Source: Grifola frondosa (taxonomy: Eukaryota; Basidiomycota; Agaricomycetes; Polyporales; Grifolaceae). Taken from it: a stretch of DNA of 64,000 nt. The notes under the pieces were generated by a model, which was given only the letters and a program-made list of their open reading frames with translations, was not told the DNA's origin and did not search any database. The position numbers and the translations under genes are program-made. The stretch covers positions 2,108,001 through 2,172,000 of the forward strand of contig LUGG01000002.1 of assembly GCA_001683735.1 (NCBI GenBank), read 5' to 3'. Below, piece by piece: positions 23,414 through 34,755 of this stretch; the first letter of the stretch is position 1; every line of letters begins with the position of its first letter.

Positions 23414-25045
23414 CTACCAGTTCCACTCCTCACCGTCATCCACACGTACTGTTTCGCGCGGAGATGCCACAGGCGCCTTGGCGTCGGGTACCATGACGCT
23501 GCCCAACGCCGCCCCGTCGTCGTCGTCCTCCAGCAACGATACTTGGGCGGAGGAGGGCGTGAACGGGGACGTGGACAGGGTGATACGGTGGCTGCGAAGG
23601 GGTTTGAAGAGACAAAGACGGAGGACGAAAGCGGCGGGGGGGAGGAGAGCACGGAGAATATCGACTGGGAGACGTCTGAGAGCAGGAGCGAGGCGCGTTT
23701 CTGGCTCTTTGTAAACCTGCGGGGTCGAATAAGTAAGCGACACATAGGAAGAGAAGCCATGGAGATGGGAAAACGGGATTAGAGTCACGCACGTCTCGCC
23801 TTTCTGGATCTCCCCCCACTTCTTCTCCACGCTGTCCATCCAAGACGACACTGACTGCCCGGCGAGCGGGCCAAGACCGGGTATAGACGCACAGGCGGAA
23901 GCCCGGTCGAGTTGCGGAGGCTCGAGCGCTTCGCGCTGCGCTCGACCGTGGGTAAAGACGGTCTCCTGGCGGATGAGGTGTTGAGTGATAGCGCCGGAAC
24001 TGGCGGGTGGTCGCGCGACTTGCGCCGGTGCAGCCTGGCGGCTTTGAGTGCAGAGGCGGGGGACAACTCCACTGCGCTATCCACCTTGCAGCCGTCTGCG
24101 TCCTCGTCGCCAGCGCGTTCGCGCCTCTCGTCCTGCTCATGCGGCGGGTCGTCGAACGCGAGGGACGATGCAGAGGACTGGGAGAGCCGCACGCTCGACG
24201 CGGTCGTGTTCGTCAGCTTCGTCGCGGACGTCGACACGGAGGATGTGCTCTGTGTGTTCACGTGTCCCGCGCGCGCACGATGGATGAGTTGCGTGCGGCA
24301 GGCGCGGGCGCAGCGGAGTATGCGCGGTCCATGCCCCGGCTGACGATGCGCTCCCACTTGCGCTTGAGCTGCGCGAGCTCCGCCTCGTGCACCGCAAGTT
24401 GCGAACGCAGGTCAAGGCATTTCGATTCTTTCTGGGCGATGAAGCGGAGAAGGTCGGCATGTCTGCAACAACGCCACACGTTAGTGATGGGCCCTTCGCA
24501 ATGGAGAGCAGCGATGCGCCAGGCGCACCGACCAGCCGACGACGACTGCAATCGGTGATGAGCGCACTCAAGTAGTGTGATAGCACATGACTTCTCAGAC
24601 TGCGCACACAACGCAGGCATAATTTGAATGACGAGCGCATCGCTGGGAGATGGACGTACTTCTCGGTCAAAGTGAGCGGACCCCGTTCCGTTGAGTGTTG
24701 CTGTATCGCGTCAACCGAGCCTGCACTCCGCCTATCGCCCTTCGCCCCCGCTACATTAGCCTGATGACCAAGTGAGGTGCTGCGCTTGAGAAAGGAACTT
24801 GACGCGGTTGTCGGAGAGCGCAAATCCCAGTGCGGCGTGTGGTCGCTGGGGTAGTACGATATCGATGACTGGCGGCGCGGATTGAAGGACTTGCGAGTGG
24901 TGGGCGGTGGTGAAGTCAGGGCGACGATGGTTGGAGAATGGCAGGATATTGTGGAGGGTGATGCAAGAGACGGGACATTACCATCAACAAGTTGCAGAGG
25001 GCGGGGACAAGTTAACGAGGGACTTGTAGGAGTGACTGAGCTCAT
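23414..25045 (-). CDS. DUF4048-type protein with coiled-coil segment
   Basis: A fungal orphan of the DUF4048 type, about 460 residues over at least three exons. Exon 1 (25045-24660) starts MSSVTPTSPSLTCPRPL and is Ser/Pro-rich, ending in LTLTEK. A 197-base intron (24463-24659) joins to HADLLRFIAQKESKCLDLR, a charged helix likely to form a coiled coil (AVHEAELAQLKRKWERI), then RGMDRAYS. A Ser/Thr-rich linker follows. The conserved block is MDSVEKKWGEIQKGE, then after an intron SQKRASLLLSDVSQSIFSVL. The C-terminus ends in an acidic LLEDDDD stretch and EEWNW. Frame breaks lie at 24266-24268 and 23599-23602, each repaired by one extra base in a G or C run. No enzymatic motif is visible; a scaffold role would be speculation. 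Confidence 0.72.
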
Positions 25046-25390
25046 TAGGATTATAAGGACAGACTAGTAGTCATGAACGTTTGTCGGGCAGATAGAATAG
25101 TGAGCTTAAGGATAGTCTCAGCAGACCGATAGTACTTGTGCAGAAATGACGGTAGGAAGGAGAGTATGTTGAGCGGCTAAGCACTCTTCAGTCCGTTAGC
25201 AACTTAGCCGACGACTTCTATTTACGCGACATGCGCAAATGCGGCAACCAGCTCAACTCGTCTCGCAGGGCATTAGATAGAATACAGAGCAGACGGTATT
25301 GCAAGAGAGGCACAAAGCAATGCGGTAGGATATGTTGCAATGTCTCTATTCCGAGTCGAAGGGCATGCACAATGTTACAGTGACAGGACA
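25046..25390. other. Intergenic
   Basis: Contains the 3' end of the Atp19 gene and the promoter of the DUF4048 gene, both on minus. I see nothing else. Confidence 0.4.
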
Positions 25391-25820
25391 CTAGGGGTGC
25401 TTGTCTTCCTCCTCTGCAATGAATTTCTTGATACTGTTCATCCTGATCAGTTGTGGACAGTTCGTTCTTCCTCGAGGAAAAGAGACCGTGCACGTACAAT
25501 TCCTCTTCCTCGCTAAACACCCGGCAGCATGTCATGAGCACCTCTTCTATGCAGAAACGCGTAGCGGACATACCTCGAGCCAGCGTTGATCTTCACAGAG
25601 TCCTTCACCTGCGCTATCGTCGGCTTCCCTGCGCCTACAGGAGTTTCCTTCTTTCCGCCCATGGCGAGCACGGTGACCCCCACTGTGGTGAGAAGTGTAC
25701 CGATGGCGAGGTACTCGTTTTTGATTGCTCGGCCGAAGATTACGCTGTACGCGCAAGCGCAGTTCAGTCATCTGCAAATGTAGGATACGAGCGGGGTGAC
25801 AAGAAAACGTACTAAGACAT
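25391..25820 (-). CDS. ATP19: Mitochondrial ATP synthase subunit k (Atp19)
   Basis: Small accessory subunit of the mitochondrial F1Fo ATP synthase, located in the inner membrane and linked to dimer stability. Four exons: 25820-25813, 25744-25574, 25512-25498 and 25442-25391, for 81 residues. The first exon is only 8 nt (ATG TCT TA), spliced in frame to give MSYVIFGRAIKNEYLAIGTL. The hydrophobic TLLTTVGVTVLAMGG membrane helix follows, then KKETPVGAGKPTIAQVKDSV. The end is the charged NSIKKFIAEEEDKHP. The FGRAIKNEYLAIGT block and length are diagnostic of fungal subunit k. All three introns have GT...AG ends and keep the frame. Each exon is too short to stand out as an open frame, so the gene is easily missed. 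Confidence 0.88.
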
Positions 25821-27262
25821 GGAGGTAGGATTTTTGGCCGTGACCGTTGGCGGTGAGAAACTGCAAGTGCGAACCCGGTAACTTCCGGTGCCCTTTCTTT
25901 GACAAGTGGCGGAGCGTCTTTCTCGACGGCCGCGATTACAGTTGGTTTCGGTTCACAGCAAAGCTCCCGCAATAAAATACTGTGCTCGCGCTCTTCTCTC
26001 CATACTGTTACGAAACTGCGAGTTTGAGAGTTGAGGGCGCCGTGGAATTTGACGCACTGATAGACTCTTGGTAAATCTGCTGTACATCCAGTTAGCTGCA
26101 TCTCGTCTGTGTGGCAGCTGGTGGCTATTCGCTGTGGAAAAAAACTTGCAATCTTCGCTGAGTACGAGGATCACTCTGATGAACTGTCATTGGTTCCTCG
26201 TCTGGGTGTATTGAATGGTGGGTGTGTAAGTTATGAACTACCCCATATCTTGCCCGCTGACACAAAAGACCACAGATGGGTCCTCAAAGTTGCCTTATAC
26301 ACGTTTCATTCCCACCTGTTTTCCTGTGTCTCGACCTCTATATGCGCTCCATTTCCACCCAAGCTCACCTAGAATGTTCGCATGCACTGCCAGCTATCCT
26401 TACGGTTGATGTTGCGTCTTTCTTGCATCTGGGCCTGCCGGTGGTTGTGTTCGTTTTTGCGAGCTTTCTCCTTGTCCATGTGTGCGCCTGAGTTCACTCA
26501 AGAATGACCATGCCATATGGTCTGTCAATCAATGGTGAGTCTGTCCGTGAATTCGTGTCCATACTGATGTCGTACCAGCCGTCCCTGCCTCGAAAGGCGC
26601 GAGAGTGATTCACACCACTCCTGTTCTACATTCTGTCATGGACGGAGTGTGCGAACCTCTTTGGTATGCTCTTGGGTGTGAATCTCTTCATCGCTGAAAT
26701 TGAAACTCTATTTCACGGTTTATTGAGACCTGATTAAATTCCGTACGGATTGCTTGCGTATGACTAGCGGGGTTTAGAGGCCGTGACGGTCGATTGCCCC
26801 CGATGGCAAGGTTCCTGGCCGCTATACCCATTGCCTAACCTTTCAGACAGCAAGAGAGTACTAGAACGGTACTTGGTGCCATGGGATCCACGTCGTTGAG
26901 AGTTCGTTGAACTTCGTCTTCCATTGGCGTTCTAACCGCGGACTGACGAATAACAGAGGCTTATCGCAGAACGCCATGTATCACGTGAGAGCGCACGCGG
27001 CGCGTTCAAGTCCCGATGACCCAGGCTCGTGGACCGGACATTGAGATTTTTCGTGTGGAGGCCATGATGGCCCGGGTGCTCCACCGATTGCCTGTCAAAA
27101 CCACTGCGGCTCGAGGCGCTAGCAACTTAGACAGGTCCTTCTCCTCGCTCTCCCCCAGCACTTGTACATACTCTCGTTTACCACCCGTTTTGCTCGGGCT
27201 CGACTCCTAAGACCTCGGATCTTTGGCTGACCCTCTCACCCAACCCATCGTCTTCTTGAGCT
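25821..27262. other. No gene recognised
   Basis: 1.4 kb between the Atp19 start (minus) and the GH16 start (plus), so it should hold two divergent promoters. Frames here are short and compositionally odd. A possible two-exon start at 26504 (MPYGLSIN) could not be extended into anything recognisable. Confidence 0.4.
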
Positions 27263-28773
27263 ATGCTTCTGTGCCGTTGTGCTCTGTCTGTCGCCTCACT
27301 TTTGTGGATCGGGACTGTTGCGGGGTACGACCTCCTGCGGGACTACTCGGGGGCGAACTTCTTCAACGGATGGGACTTCTATGGGTACTGGGCAATCTAA
27401 CTTTGAGTAAGCACAATTCTGCAGGAGAAGCACGCAGAATCGAAAGAACTGACGGGGGATGCGGCGACAGGCAACGTTACGTGGGTTGACGAGGCCACCG
27501 CGACTTCGCAGCAGTTAGCCTATATCAACGATGCAGGAAATGCAATCATCAAAGTAGACAATACAACGACTGTCGCGAATGGAAGTATGCGAAATTCTGT
27601 GAGTTTTGTTGCTGTCGTGAATGGACCAGCATGGGTGCTGAATTGAACGCAGATTCGTATTACGACGCAAGACTTGTACGACTACGGCAGTATCTGGGTC
27701 ATGGATGCCGTGCACCTGCCCTATGGCTGCTCTGTCTGGCCTGCATTTTGGGCAAAGGGTCCTCTGTGGCCGAATGACGGCGAAATCGGTGAGCCCGTTC
27801 GCAGCTCTTCGCACGGCGTGTTGTAACTTGCGCTACGGCAGACATCGTGGAGGGGATCAACTTGATGAACCAGAATCAGATGGCGCTGCACACGTTGGGC
27901 GAGTGTGTTCACCAGACGCCTCCAGATCAGAAGAGCCCGAGTGGGAATCTCAACTGCTCGACGGGCACGGGGTGCACCGTGCGAGAGAGCTCGCCGAATA
28001 GCTTTGGCGCTGGATTTGCCGCTGCTGGCGGAGGCGTCTGGGCGACGCAGTTCGATATTTCCGGCATTTAGTATGTGACGTTCTTGCAATGCACAATGAA
28101 CGCTTCTGATCTGGCGTTGCAGCATATGGTTCTGGAGTGTAAGCACGTTTGTTCAGCATTGTGGAATGTCGAGACTCATCCTGTTTGGACAGCGGCCGGA
28201 CGTGCCCTCCTCGTTCAGCGTGGGCAATACCTCCATTGATATCTCACAATGGGGACCTCCCTCCGCGAGTTACCCTGTCACGTCTCAGTGCAACCTGACA
28301 CAATTCTTCACTTCCCAACAACTGGTAATAGATATAGCGCTATGCGGAGATTGGTCAGTAGTCCTTTTTTCAATCGCATCACAGCTCAATTGATGGTATC
28401 CACGCTGAACTCAGGGCTGGCGTACCCTCCATCTATTCGAGCTCCTGTAAGGGCACCTGCGTACGTCACCTTCCATTTTAGCCTTCTTAACATTCCTCAT
28501 ATGGTCACTGGGCAGTACTTAAGCAACGTCGTCGGCCCCGGAAGCCCGACGTACGACGACGCATACTTCGAGATCAAATACGTGCGCACGTACACGGTGT
28601 CCGCCGGCCTCCCGATCCCACCAATCCGCCACCTCGGGCAGTGCGGAGACGACGCCCACGCAGGCTACTGCAGACCAGGGCACGAGGTCGTCAGGCGGAG
28701 GCGAGAGCCTCCACGCGGGCACCACCGTGCGTCGAGTTTGGCAGCATTGGTGTGGGCACTGTGGTGGTGGTGA
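27263..28773 (+). CDS. GH16 family beta-glucanase (laminarinase-like)
   Basis: Secreted glycoside hydrolase of family 16 acting on beta-1,3(1,4)-glucans, as used in fungal cell-wall remodelling. The start [21 protein letters not shown] is a signal peptide. Hallmark blocks: [19 protein letters not shown]; then [31 protein letters not shown]; and the catalytic GEIDIVEGIN (E..D..E), split by an intron after GEI. Later blocks are [32 protein letters not shown] and the end block [16 protein letters not shown]. Seven or so introns keep the frame. A base seems missing at 27390-27393 (between FYGYW and NLTL). The C-terminus is uncertain: the continuous frame ends at 28773, but another frame gives a hydrophobic tail. 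Confidence 0.88.
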
Positions 28774-29410
28774 CCGGCCGATGGACGATCTCACGCTTCT
28801 TTGATGAATATTCCCGGACTGATTGCTTGGGCATTTTAGGCCTTTTGGACATTGATTTTCTTGGATTGCTGTTGGATACCAATCTTCTATCGCGAACTAT
28901 CAGTACTATTAACAATCTGACGGGTGCGCTTCTCATGTTACAGTTATGCTATCTCATGTTGGTTTTGGTTTTGCTTCGGTTGGTGTTTACAGTACAGCAG
29001 TATAGAGCGATGAATCTAAGTCTTGACTCTTGGTGTAACCGTGGCAGCTCTCTAGTGATACGTGTGTTGCTTCCCATTTGTTGTCTGCAAACACATGAGG
29101 AAAAACAAAAGACAAGTACTCGACTTACATATACTAGTATATGCTATGCATACTCAGTGGCATGGAATGTTCTCGTATAAGAATCAAGATAGCTTATATA
29201 CGGGACGAGACTGTATATATATTCCAGGATCTTCACAGCCTCGACGTCGGCGCTCGGGCAACCGCCGAACGCGCTTTCTCAGGTATCCCACCATGAGAAC
29301 AGCTATAGGCGCAGACCAGACCGTGCAGCCTTATTCCCCATACTTTGCACCTACATACTTCGCACCTACATAAGCATCCAACAATACCCATCCACGCCCA
29401 ATCCGCTTCT
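28774..29410. other. Intergenic
   Basis: AT-rich spacer after the GH16 gene and before orphan family copy 1. It may include a hydrophobic extension of the GH16 reading frame (see findings). No separate gene is visible. Confidence 0.4.
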
Positions 29411-30557
29411 ATGTCCAGAGTGCACAGGCATGACCATCAGTGGTCTGCACAAGTCCCGCCGAGCTGGGCAGGCCCTTATCCCGGATACCCTCCCGCGGAT
29501 ACAACTACAACGCGAGTGCTGGGCATTGGCAGTCCAGCCGCGTGTACGGCCCGCCAGCGAGGATGACGGCGCAACATGCGAGCCACAACTGGTGGGCTCA
29601 GCAGCCGACATGGGGTGCACCTTACGCCCCGTCACGAGCGGTGGCGGTCTATCGGAATCCTTACAAACGCGTCCCGAATCCTGTCTCTGCGGAATACTGG
29701 TCGACAAAGCTTCTAGATAACCCTCTGGGCTTGGAGAATATGTACATGTGTGTGGTTTGCTATCCGTCAGAAACCAATCGCTCACCTCGAGCATCGTTCT
29801 TCAAGCTCACTCGACTCGGCTAGTGCTGTAGAGCCTTCTGCGCGGTCTTGGGAGCCGGGGGAGCCAGAGAGCTCAAGTTCAGCTCAAGTTCACACACCGT
29901 GGATTTGGACGCCTAGAGAGCTCGCTAGGCCCGAAAGTGAGACCACGTCCAAGAGGTGTGTCTTGTCGCTCCTTTCCACCGCCCTCCAAAAATATCATGC
30001 TATCTGTGTAGCGCTTCTCTTGACGCGGCTAAAGGCGATACTGGTGCAGACGGCGCGTTCGCCTCGCAACTCCAGCTCCGCCCAACCTTCTCGCCCAGCA
30101 TTATTCGTACCCCCTCGCACTATAGAATCGCATCTAAGGTTGCTCGACGTCACTCCCATCACGAGGACTTAGACGACACGGACTCCGACTATCTGTCCAT
30201 GACTGTCGTTCCTCCCTCGCGTCCTGAATCTACGATTCTCAGAAGGACGCCCGCAGTTCTGCCCTTTCACCACTGGCTCTTTTACCATCAGACCTCGCAG
30301 TCTCTGACCTCGAAACGGTTGAGATACCCATGCCCGTCCTCGTCGGTCCCGCACCTTCTAGTGATGCGGCTGATCTTGGCAGCGGGGAAGCAACGTCGTC
30401 CGGCACTCCCGACGACTCTGCTGATATTGTTGGGGGAGAGCGCACTCTCGTGGAGGACGTGACTGACGCTGGCGAAGGGGCGAAGAGTCGGCGCTTGCGG
30501 AGAATCAGGTTCTCGGCCTTGTCTATTCTGTTCAGGTCTTTGCTGTGCTTTCGGTGA
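29411..30557 (+). CDS. Orphan proline-rich family, copy 1 (damaged)
   Basis: First of three related genes in the window. The start MSRVHRHDHQWSAQVPPSWA leads into a Pro/Tyr-rich segment. The conserved core is NPYKRVPNP, then AEYWSTKL, then DNPLGLENMYM, at the end of exon 1. After an intron comes SSSAQVHTPWIWTPRELARP, which matches HTPWVWVPKEL in copy 3. A later block, LQLRPTFSPSIIRTPSHY, matches LQPTFSPSIVRIPEHY in copy 3. The end (LRRIRFSALSILFRSLLCFR) is hydrophobic and resembles copy 2. Breaks lie at 29488-29490 and 30250-30252 (each one C short), and the exon-1 donor is weak. It could be a pseudogene or a gene with sequencing indels. No function is known. Confidence 0.65.
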
Positions 30558-32469
30558 TTGTGTGCTGTTTTACTGCGGCTTCACGTTGTGCTTGCTTTGG
30601 GATCTATCGGACTTTCAGCCGTGACGGACTGAGACATCTACTAGCATCTACTGGGATGATTTTACTTAGTGCGGATCGGTGTAACTCCTGACTCACCTGG
30701 CACGTTATACCTGGGTCAATGCACTTTGAGATGTTGTAATAAACCAAATGTTCTATGCTCATGTTAACTTTAAAGGCTTCATTCGGGCCATGTTTTATTA
30801 TATATTTTGATGTATTCCGGGGGTTTCCCACGGTGCCAACTTCACAATATCCTCCTTCAAAGATACTTAGCTATTCCTTGCTGTCCTCCGGTGACCCTCG
30901 TACACCCGCGTTTCCACTCTTTCGGTTCCTAAGTCAACCTGCGGCACCCCGATGGTCAGTTCCACTCTTTCGGTTCCACCTCAACCAGGCGGCGGGTGCG
31001 AACGACGAATATTGTCGTGGTCAATGCCCTGTAACAAAGTACCGGTATCCGTCACTGCGGGAGGTCCGCGAACTTCAAAGTTGAAGCTTTCGGGAAACGA
31101 GGGTGCTGGGCTGATATGGATATGTTTTACAGGGAGCTGCACGGGTGGTCCCGCATCCACCTTGTGCCGCTGCTGCTTGTGGAGGGGAACTGTACCCGAT
31201 GCGTACCGCCGTCAGCGGGCAGCACTGGCACGGAAGAGGCAGACTACGACGTGAAGGGTTGGGATGTCAATGGCTCCTCGGTTACAAGATGATGCATTGT
31301 GCTTGTTTGCTAATGCCCGCAATGTTTTTCTGTTGCAACTGCGAATTGGCTATGCACTGAATTGATAGGTGAGCTTAGAAGGGTCCCAACAATCCCAACT
31401 ACCGGCCTGCTCCGGACTCAAGTGTGGTTCCGTGATGACACCAGCATTGTTGTGCTTGTACCGCTTCGCAATGAGGTGATTATGAAATGCCAGCAATCGC
31501 ACGAGCAATTAGCCATCTGATGCTCTGAAGCGCTCTAAGGTGAGAAACCAGGGCAAAACGGTGCGAGACTCACCAGCTGTATTGTTTCCACAAAGTTCGG
31601 AGCCTGCGGCGAAAATGACCAAGCTAGTGTAAAGCACAGTCTGATTGGACTGTTAGAAACCCACCAGATATCAACATGGGACAATGATCCTAGTTCACCA
31701 TTTGGCCAATGATTAATGATTAATCAGGTCGGAGACCTTCCATAGAAAGGTTGGAACACAGTCTGATTGAGCGTATACATGACGAAGACCCAGGTATACT
31801 CGGTTTCGGAAGAATCAAATTGGCGCCCCGAAGGTCTTCTGTCGCTTATGTGGGTATATCGTGAATCTTGTGAATCTGAGGTCAGCAAGCTATGAGGCCT
31901 TGAGGCCTTGGGGGTGTCAACTATAGGTGTCACTGCGATTGTCACTCGTCCAACCCATAGGGTCCGACGTTCCCCACACCCCCGTGCCCTGCTTATGGTC
32001 CCTTGTTGACCATTAGGCGCCCCGCTAGCGTGTGCGAGTAAGGAGGAGGAGTGTAAATTTGGCCAAACCGCAGTAAATACACAACTATGCTGCACGCGCC
32101 ACGACACAGTACTCCGTCTATATGTGAAGACATCCGACGTCTCCGCGCCAATTTACGATTCCGGATGTCTATGGCAAGTCTATGGGGTCCCTGCGTTGGG
32201 GGGCTTGTGTTCGCCTGCGTTCCCCGTCATGTCCTGGCTCGTGGTGATTTCGCTTCTCTTTGAAAAGAACTCCAGCAGACTCCTACGTGTAGTCTTGTAG
32301 CCACGGGCCTAGCTTGCTTGTGTGAGGTGAGGGAATCACTTTGTGTCTGCCGGCATTCGTGGACTAGGTTCATCAGAGGGAAGCAGGTGATACAGGGGAT
32401 GTGTTTGGCTGAGGTGGCGGGTCGGGGAGTATATGTTGTGTAGTTCTTATCTAAGGAGTACTTGTGAGA
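30558..32469. other. Repeat-rich spacer, transposon debris likely
   Basis: No gene recognised. It contains an 18-base direct repeat (30912-30929 and 30960-30977), whose 15-base core recurs inverted at 32644-32658 inside the LINE fragment. Together with the LINE fragment and the inverted-repeat element to the right, this suggests an accumulation of old mobile elements. Confidence 0.4.
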
Positions 32470-32680
32470 TCATTCGGATGATCCCGAAACACGAAGTCGG
32501 CAAAGAACACCTGTGGTTCCACAGGACAGGGAAAGGCATTTGCAATATCCACAAAGGCGACATATAAGAACGTCTTCCCCTCACTGCGCATTCTCTCAAT
32601 GGGCGTGCGGAAAATGATCGATTGATCAAGTGTGCTGGTTCTTGAACCGAAAGAGTGGTCCGCGTCTCTGCAGGCCTTGC
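32470..32680 (-). mobile_element. LINE-type reverse transcriptase fragment
   Basis: Reading on minus, one frame gives SRTSTLDQSIIFRTPIERMR, then SEGKTFLYVAFVDIANAFP. This matches the region of non-LTR reverse transcriptases around motif A, where basidiomycete LINEs have YRTxDNxFILRTLIE followed by LYVAFVDxxNAFPS with the catalytic Asp. The fragment ends soon after (CPVEPQVFF) and no further RT blocks or endonuclease are visible, so this is a short dead remnant. The call rests on one conserved block of about 40 residues. Confidence 0.65.
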
Positions 32681-32923
32681 AGACGCCATCAATACATCAC
32701 TGTCACTGCCCTGGGGACGTTGTCCACCACGAGCTCGTCGGCCAATGATGTGGCGGTTGCACGACCGGTCCGACCGGGCCGTATGGTCGAAGCAATCAAA
32801 GGCGACTTGGCCACGCTTGGTACAACCAGTCGACAGCATTTCCACAGTGCTGGGCCCTGCTACGAAAAACGTACCCAAACCCGACGACTTGCTTTTCGAC
32901 ACGCGATCAAGCCGGGCCGTGTT

Positions 32924-33395
32924 AGGACCCCCGAAAATATCCTATGATGGTTAGCCACCCTTCCGGACATGGATGATCTCGACTTCGGCGCTCTACTAGG
33001 CCGGGGTCCGGACATGGGTCAACGGCTTTCCTTGAACAGCTTGTCGATCGTCCGGACACTGACCGAGCGACCTTGAAAGGCCAGTTGGCAATCCGGACAC
33101 CGGTATCCGGGGCCAGACCTCGGACGGTAGGCGCTTGTAGACGACCAATATATGGTTGGCTAATAGCGGGGGAGCTCATACGCGATTACTTGGACAAAAT
33201 GCGGCATTTTTGAGGGCCTCTCGGGCCATCCGGACAAGGGTTGGCGCTCTAGTGGCCAGCCGGACGTCCGGACATGGCGCCAAAAATGTCCCGACCTAGC
33301 ACGAAGTCCGGACCAAGCCCAAGAGGTCTCCGGACACGGACGGCCATTTTTGGCGCATTTTCGGCTAGCCACCATAGGGTATTTTCGGGGGTCCT
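32924..33395. mobile_element. 472-bp inverted-repeat element (MITE, hAT-like)
   Basis: The ends are inverted repeats of about 34 bases: left AGGACCCCCGAAAATATCC..., right the reverse complement with four or five mismatches. The ends are flanked by GCCGTGTT (32916-32923) and GCTGTGTT (33396-33403), an 8-base target-site duplication with one mismatch, as hAT-type transposases make. The interior has no coding frame of note but is full of CCGGAC motifs. It sits about 190 bp upstream of orphan family copy 2. The boundaries follow directly from the repeat and the duplication; the superfamily is inferred from the 8-base duplication. Confidence 0.8.
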
Positions 33396-33592
33396 GCTGT
33401 GTTTCCTGCGACCGATGAGCCGGCCGTGTTTCTTGTACGGTCACAGACTCCGCGGCCGTATCTAGTGCGACTGGCTACAGCCCGAAAAAATCCTACCGGC
33501 GCCACCACACCCACACGTACTATATATTTCTCTTGAGCCATGTATGATACAGGTATACAGTCACTGTCTCGTTGATCTTCTAGGCTCACACC

Positions 33593-34359
33593 ATGTCCAG
33601 GGCCCCATACTTTCCCCAGCACCCTTGGGGTTCGGCTAGTTCGCCCCTGCCCTACAGCGAGAATCGACTTGGGGAAGCATATCATACCTCGCACTGGCAA
33701 CCTCACATCGTCTATGCTCCAATACTAGTCGCTGCCCCAATGCCAGCCCTGGGGTCGCCGTATCAACTGCATGGTGTTCCTGGGTGGGCCCAACAACCGT
33801 GGTATGCCGGGCCTGCAACCTACCAGAACACACATAGAAGGGCTTCTAGACCGCCTTCTATTGCTTACTGGTCGACTGAACTCAGCGACAACCCGCTGGG
33901 ATTAGAAAACGTGCATATCAGGTAGGTACAATAATTACATTGCTACTTCGTCTTTCTGACTTTCGTCTTGTCCTGCTAGGGCTGGACCCTCGACAGCGGC
34001 GGACACTGGTGATGAACGTGAAGCACCTCACGTCCAAAATGTACCAGCCGAGTAATTTTTGATTGTTTACCTTACACATGGGAAGAAATCATCATGCTGT
34101 ACTCGACAGCTCTGCTTCCGTTGCGGCCGAAACCCACGGTCCCCCCGTATCAACCGTGCCTATTTCTGCGCCAATCATCTCTGCAACTCATGGCAACACT
34201 GCTAATGTCGATGATGGGGAGGGCACACAATCGACCTTGATGCAGACTACGATGATTGATGATAGACCAGAGTCATCGAAGGGTCGACACTTCCATACAG
34301 TCTGGGTCGCGTTTTCTAATTTATTTGCTCGTATTGCGGCTGTTTTGCGCTTTCATTGA
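33593..34359 (+). CDS. Orphan proline-rich family, copy 2 (short)
   Basis: Second family member. It starts MSRAPYFPQHPWGSASS and continues Pro/Tyr/Trp-rich (GVPGWAQQPWYAG). The conserved core is AYWSTELSDNPLGLENVHIR at the end of exon 1; an intron follows in the same place and phase as in copy 3. Exon 2 continues AGPSTAADTGDEREAPH and then meets TAA at 34053. A further frame (34063-34359) ends VWVAFSNLFARIAAVLRFH, like the hydrophobic end of copy 1, so the gene probably continues past that stop through an unresolved intron or a frame break. The HTPW block and the long middle of copy 3 are missing. No function is known. Confidence 0.6.
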
Positions 34360-34755
34360 TCAAATTGTTTGCTATTTCGGTGACTGTGATGTTGCCATAA
34401 TTATTTAGCTCAGGGTTCCGACTTATTTGTTTCATAAGGTTTGCAGATACGCGATGGTGTAGTTCATGGCCAGGAATGATTAATTGTACGTATAGTAGCA
34501 TGTACTGCAGACGTTTCTCCGTGTTTTGTGTAGTCACTGCATGCATACATGCATGAATTCAAGTAACCGGCAGAGATTCAGAGATTTCTAGCGCTTACAT
34601 ATTGGCTGTGCGCCTTCCCTTCGGAACGTCCTCCGATGAAAACCACCTTGCTCCGGGCTATACATACATCTGACGACTACATACCCACTATGCGCTAGGG
34701 TTTCTGACCACGACATACATACCCAGTCTCTCCTTAGATATATAATCAACAAGCA
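34360..34755. other. Intergenic
   Basis: Spacer before the mitochondrial carrier gene; AT-rich, with no gene or repeat recognised. Confidence 0.4.

Noticed and set aside
24007..24558. A 183-codon plus-strand frame rich in Arg and Ala
   Set aside because: It lies opposite the DUF4048 coding exons and has the composition expected of a GC-rich antisense shadow.
24137..25045. A 302-codon open frame on minus
   Set aside because: It reads through the 197-base intron of the DUF4048 gene; only the first ~128 codons are exon and the rest is a shadow frame with poor composition.
27000..27025. A T-arm-like GTTCAAGTCCC
   Set aside because: No matching D-arm, anticodon arm or acceptor stem upstream.
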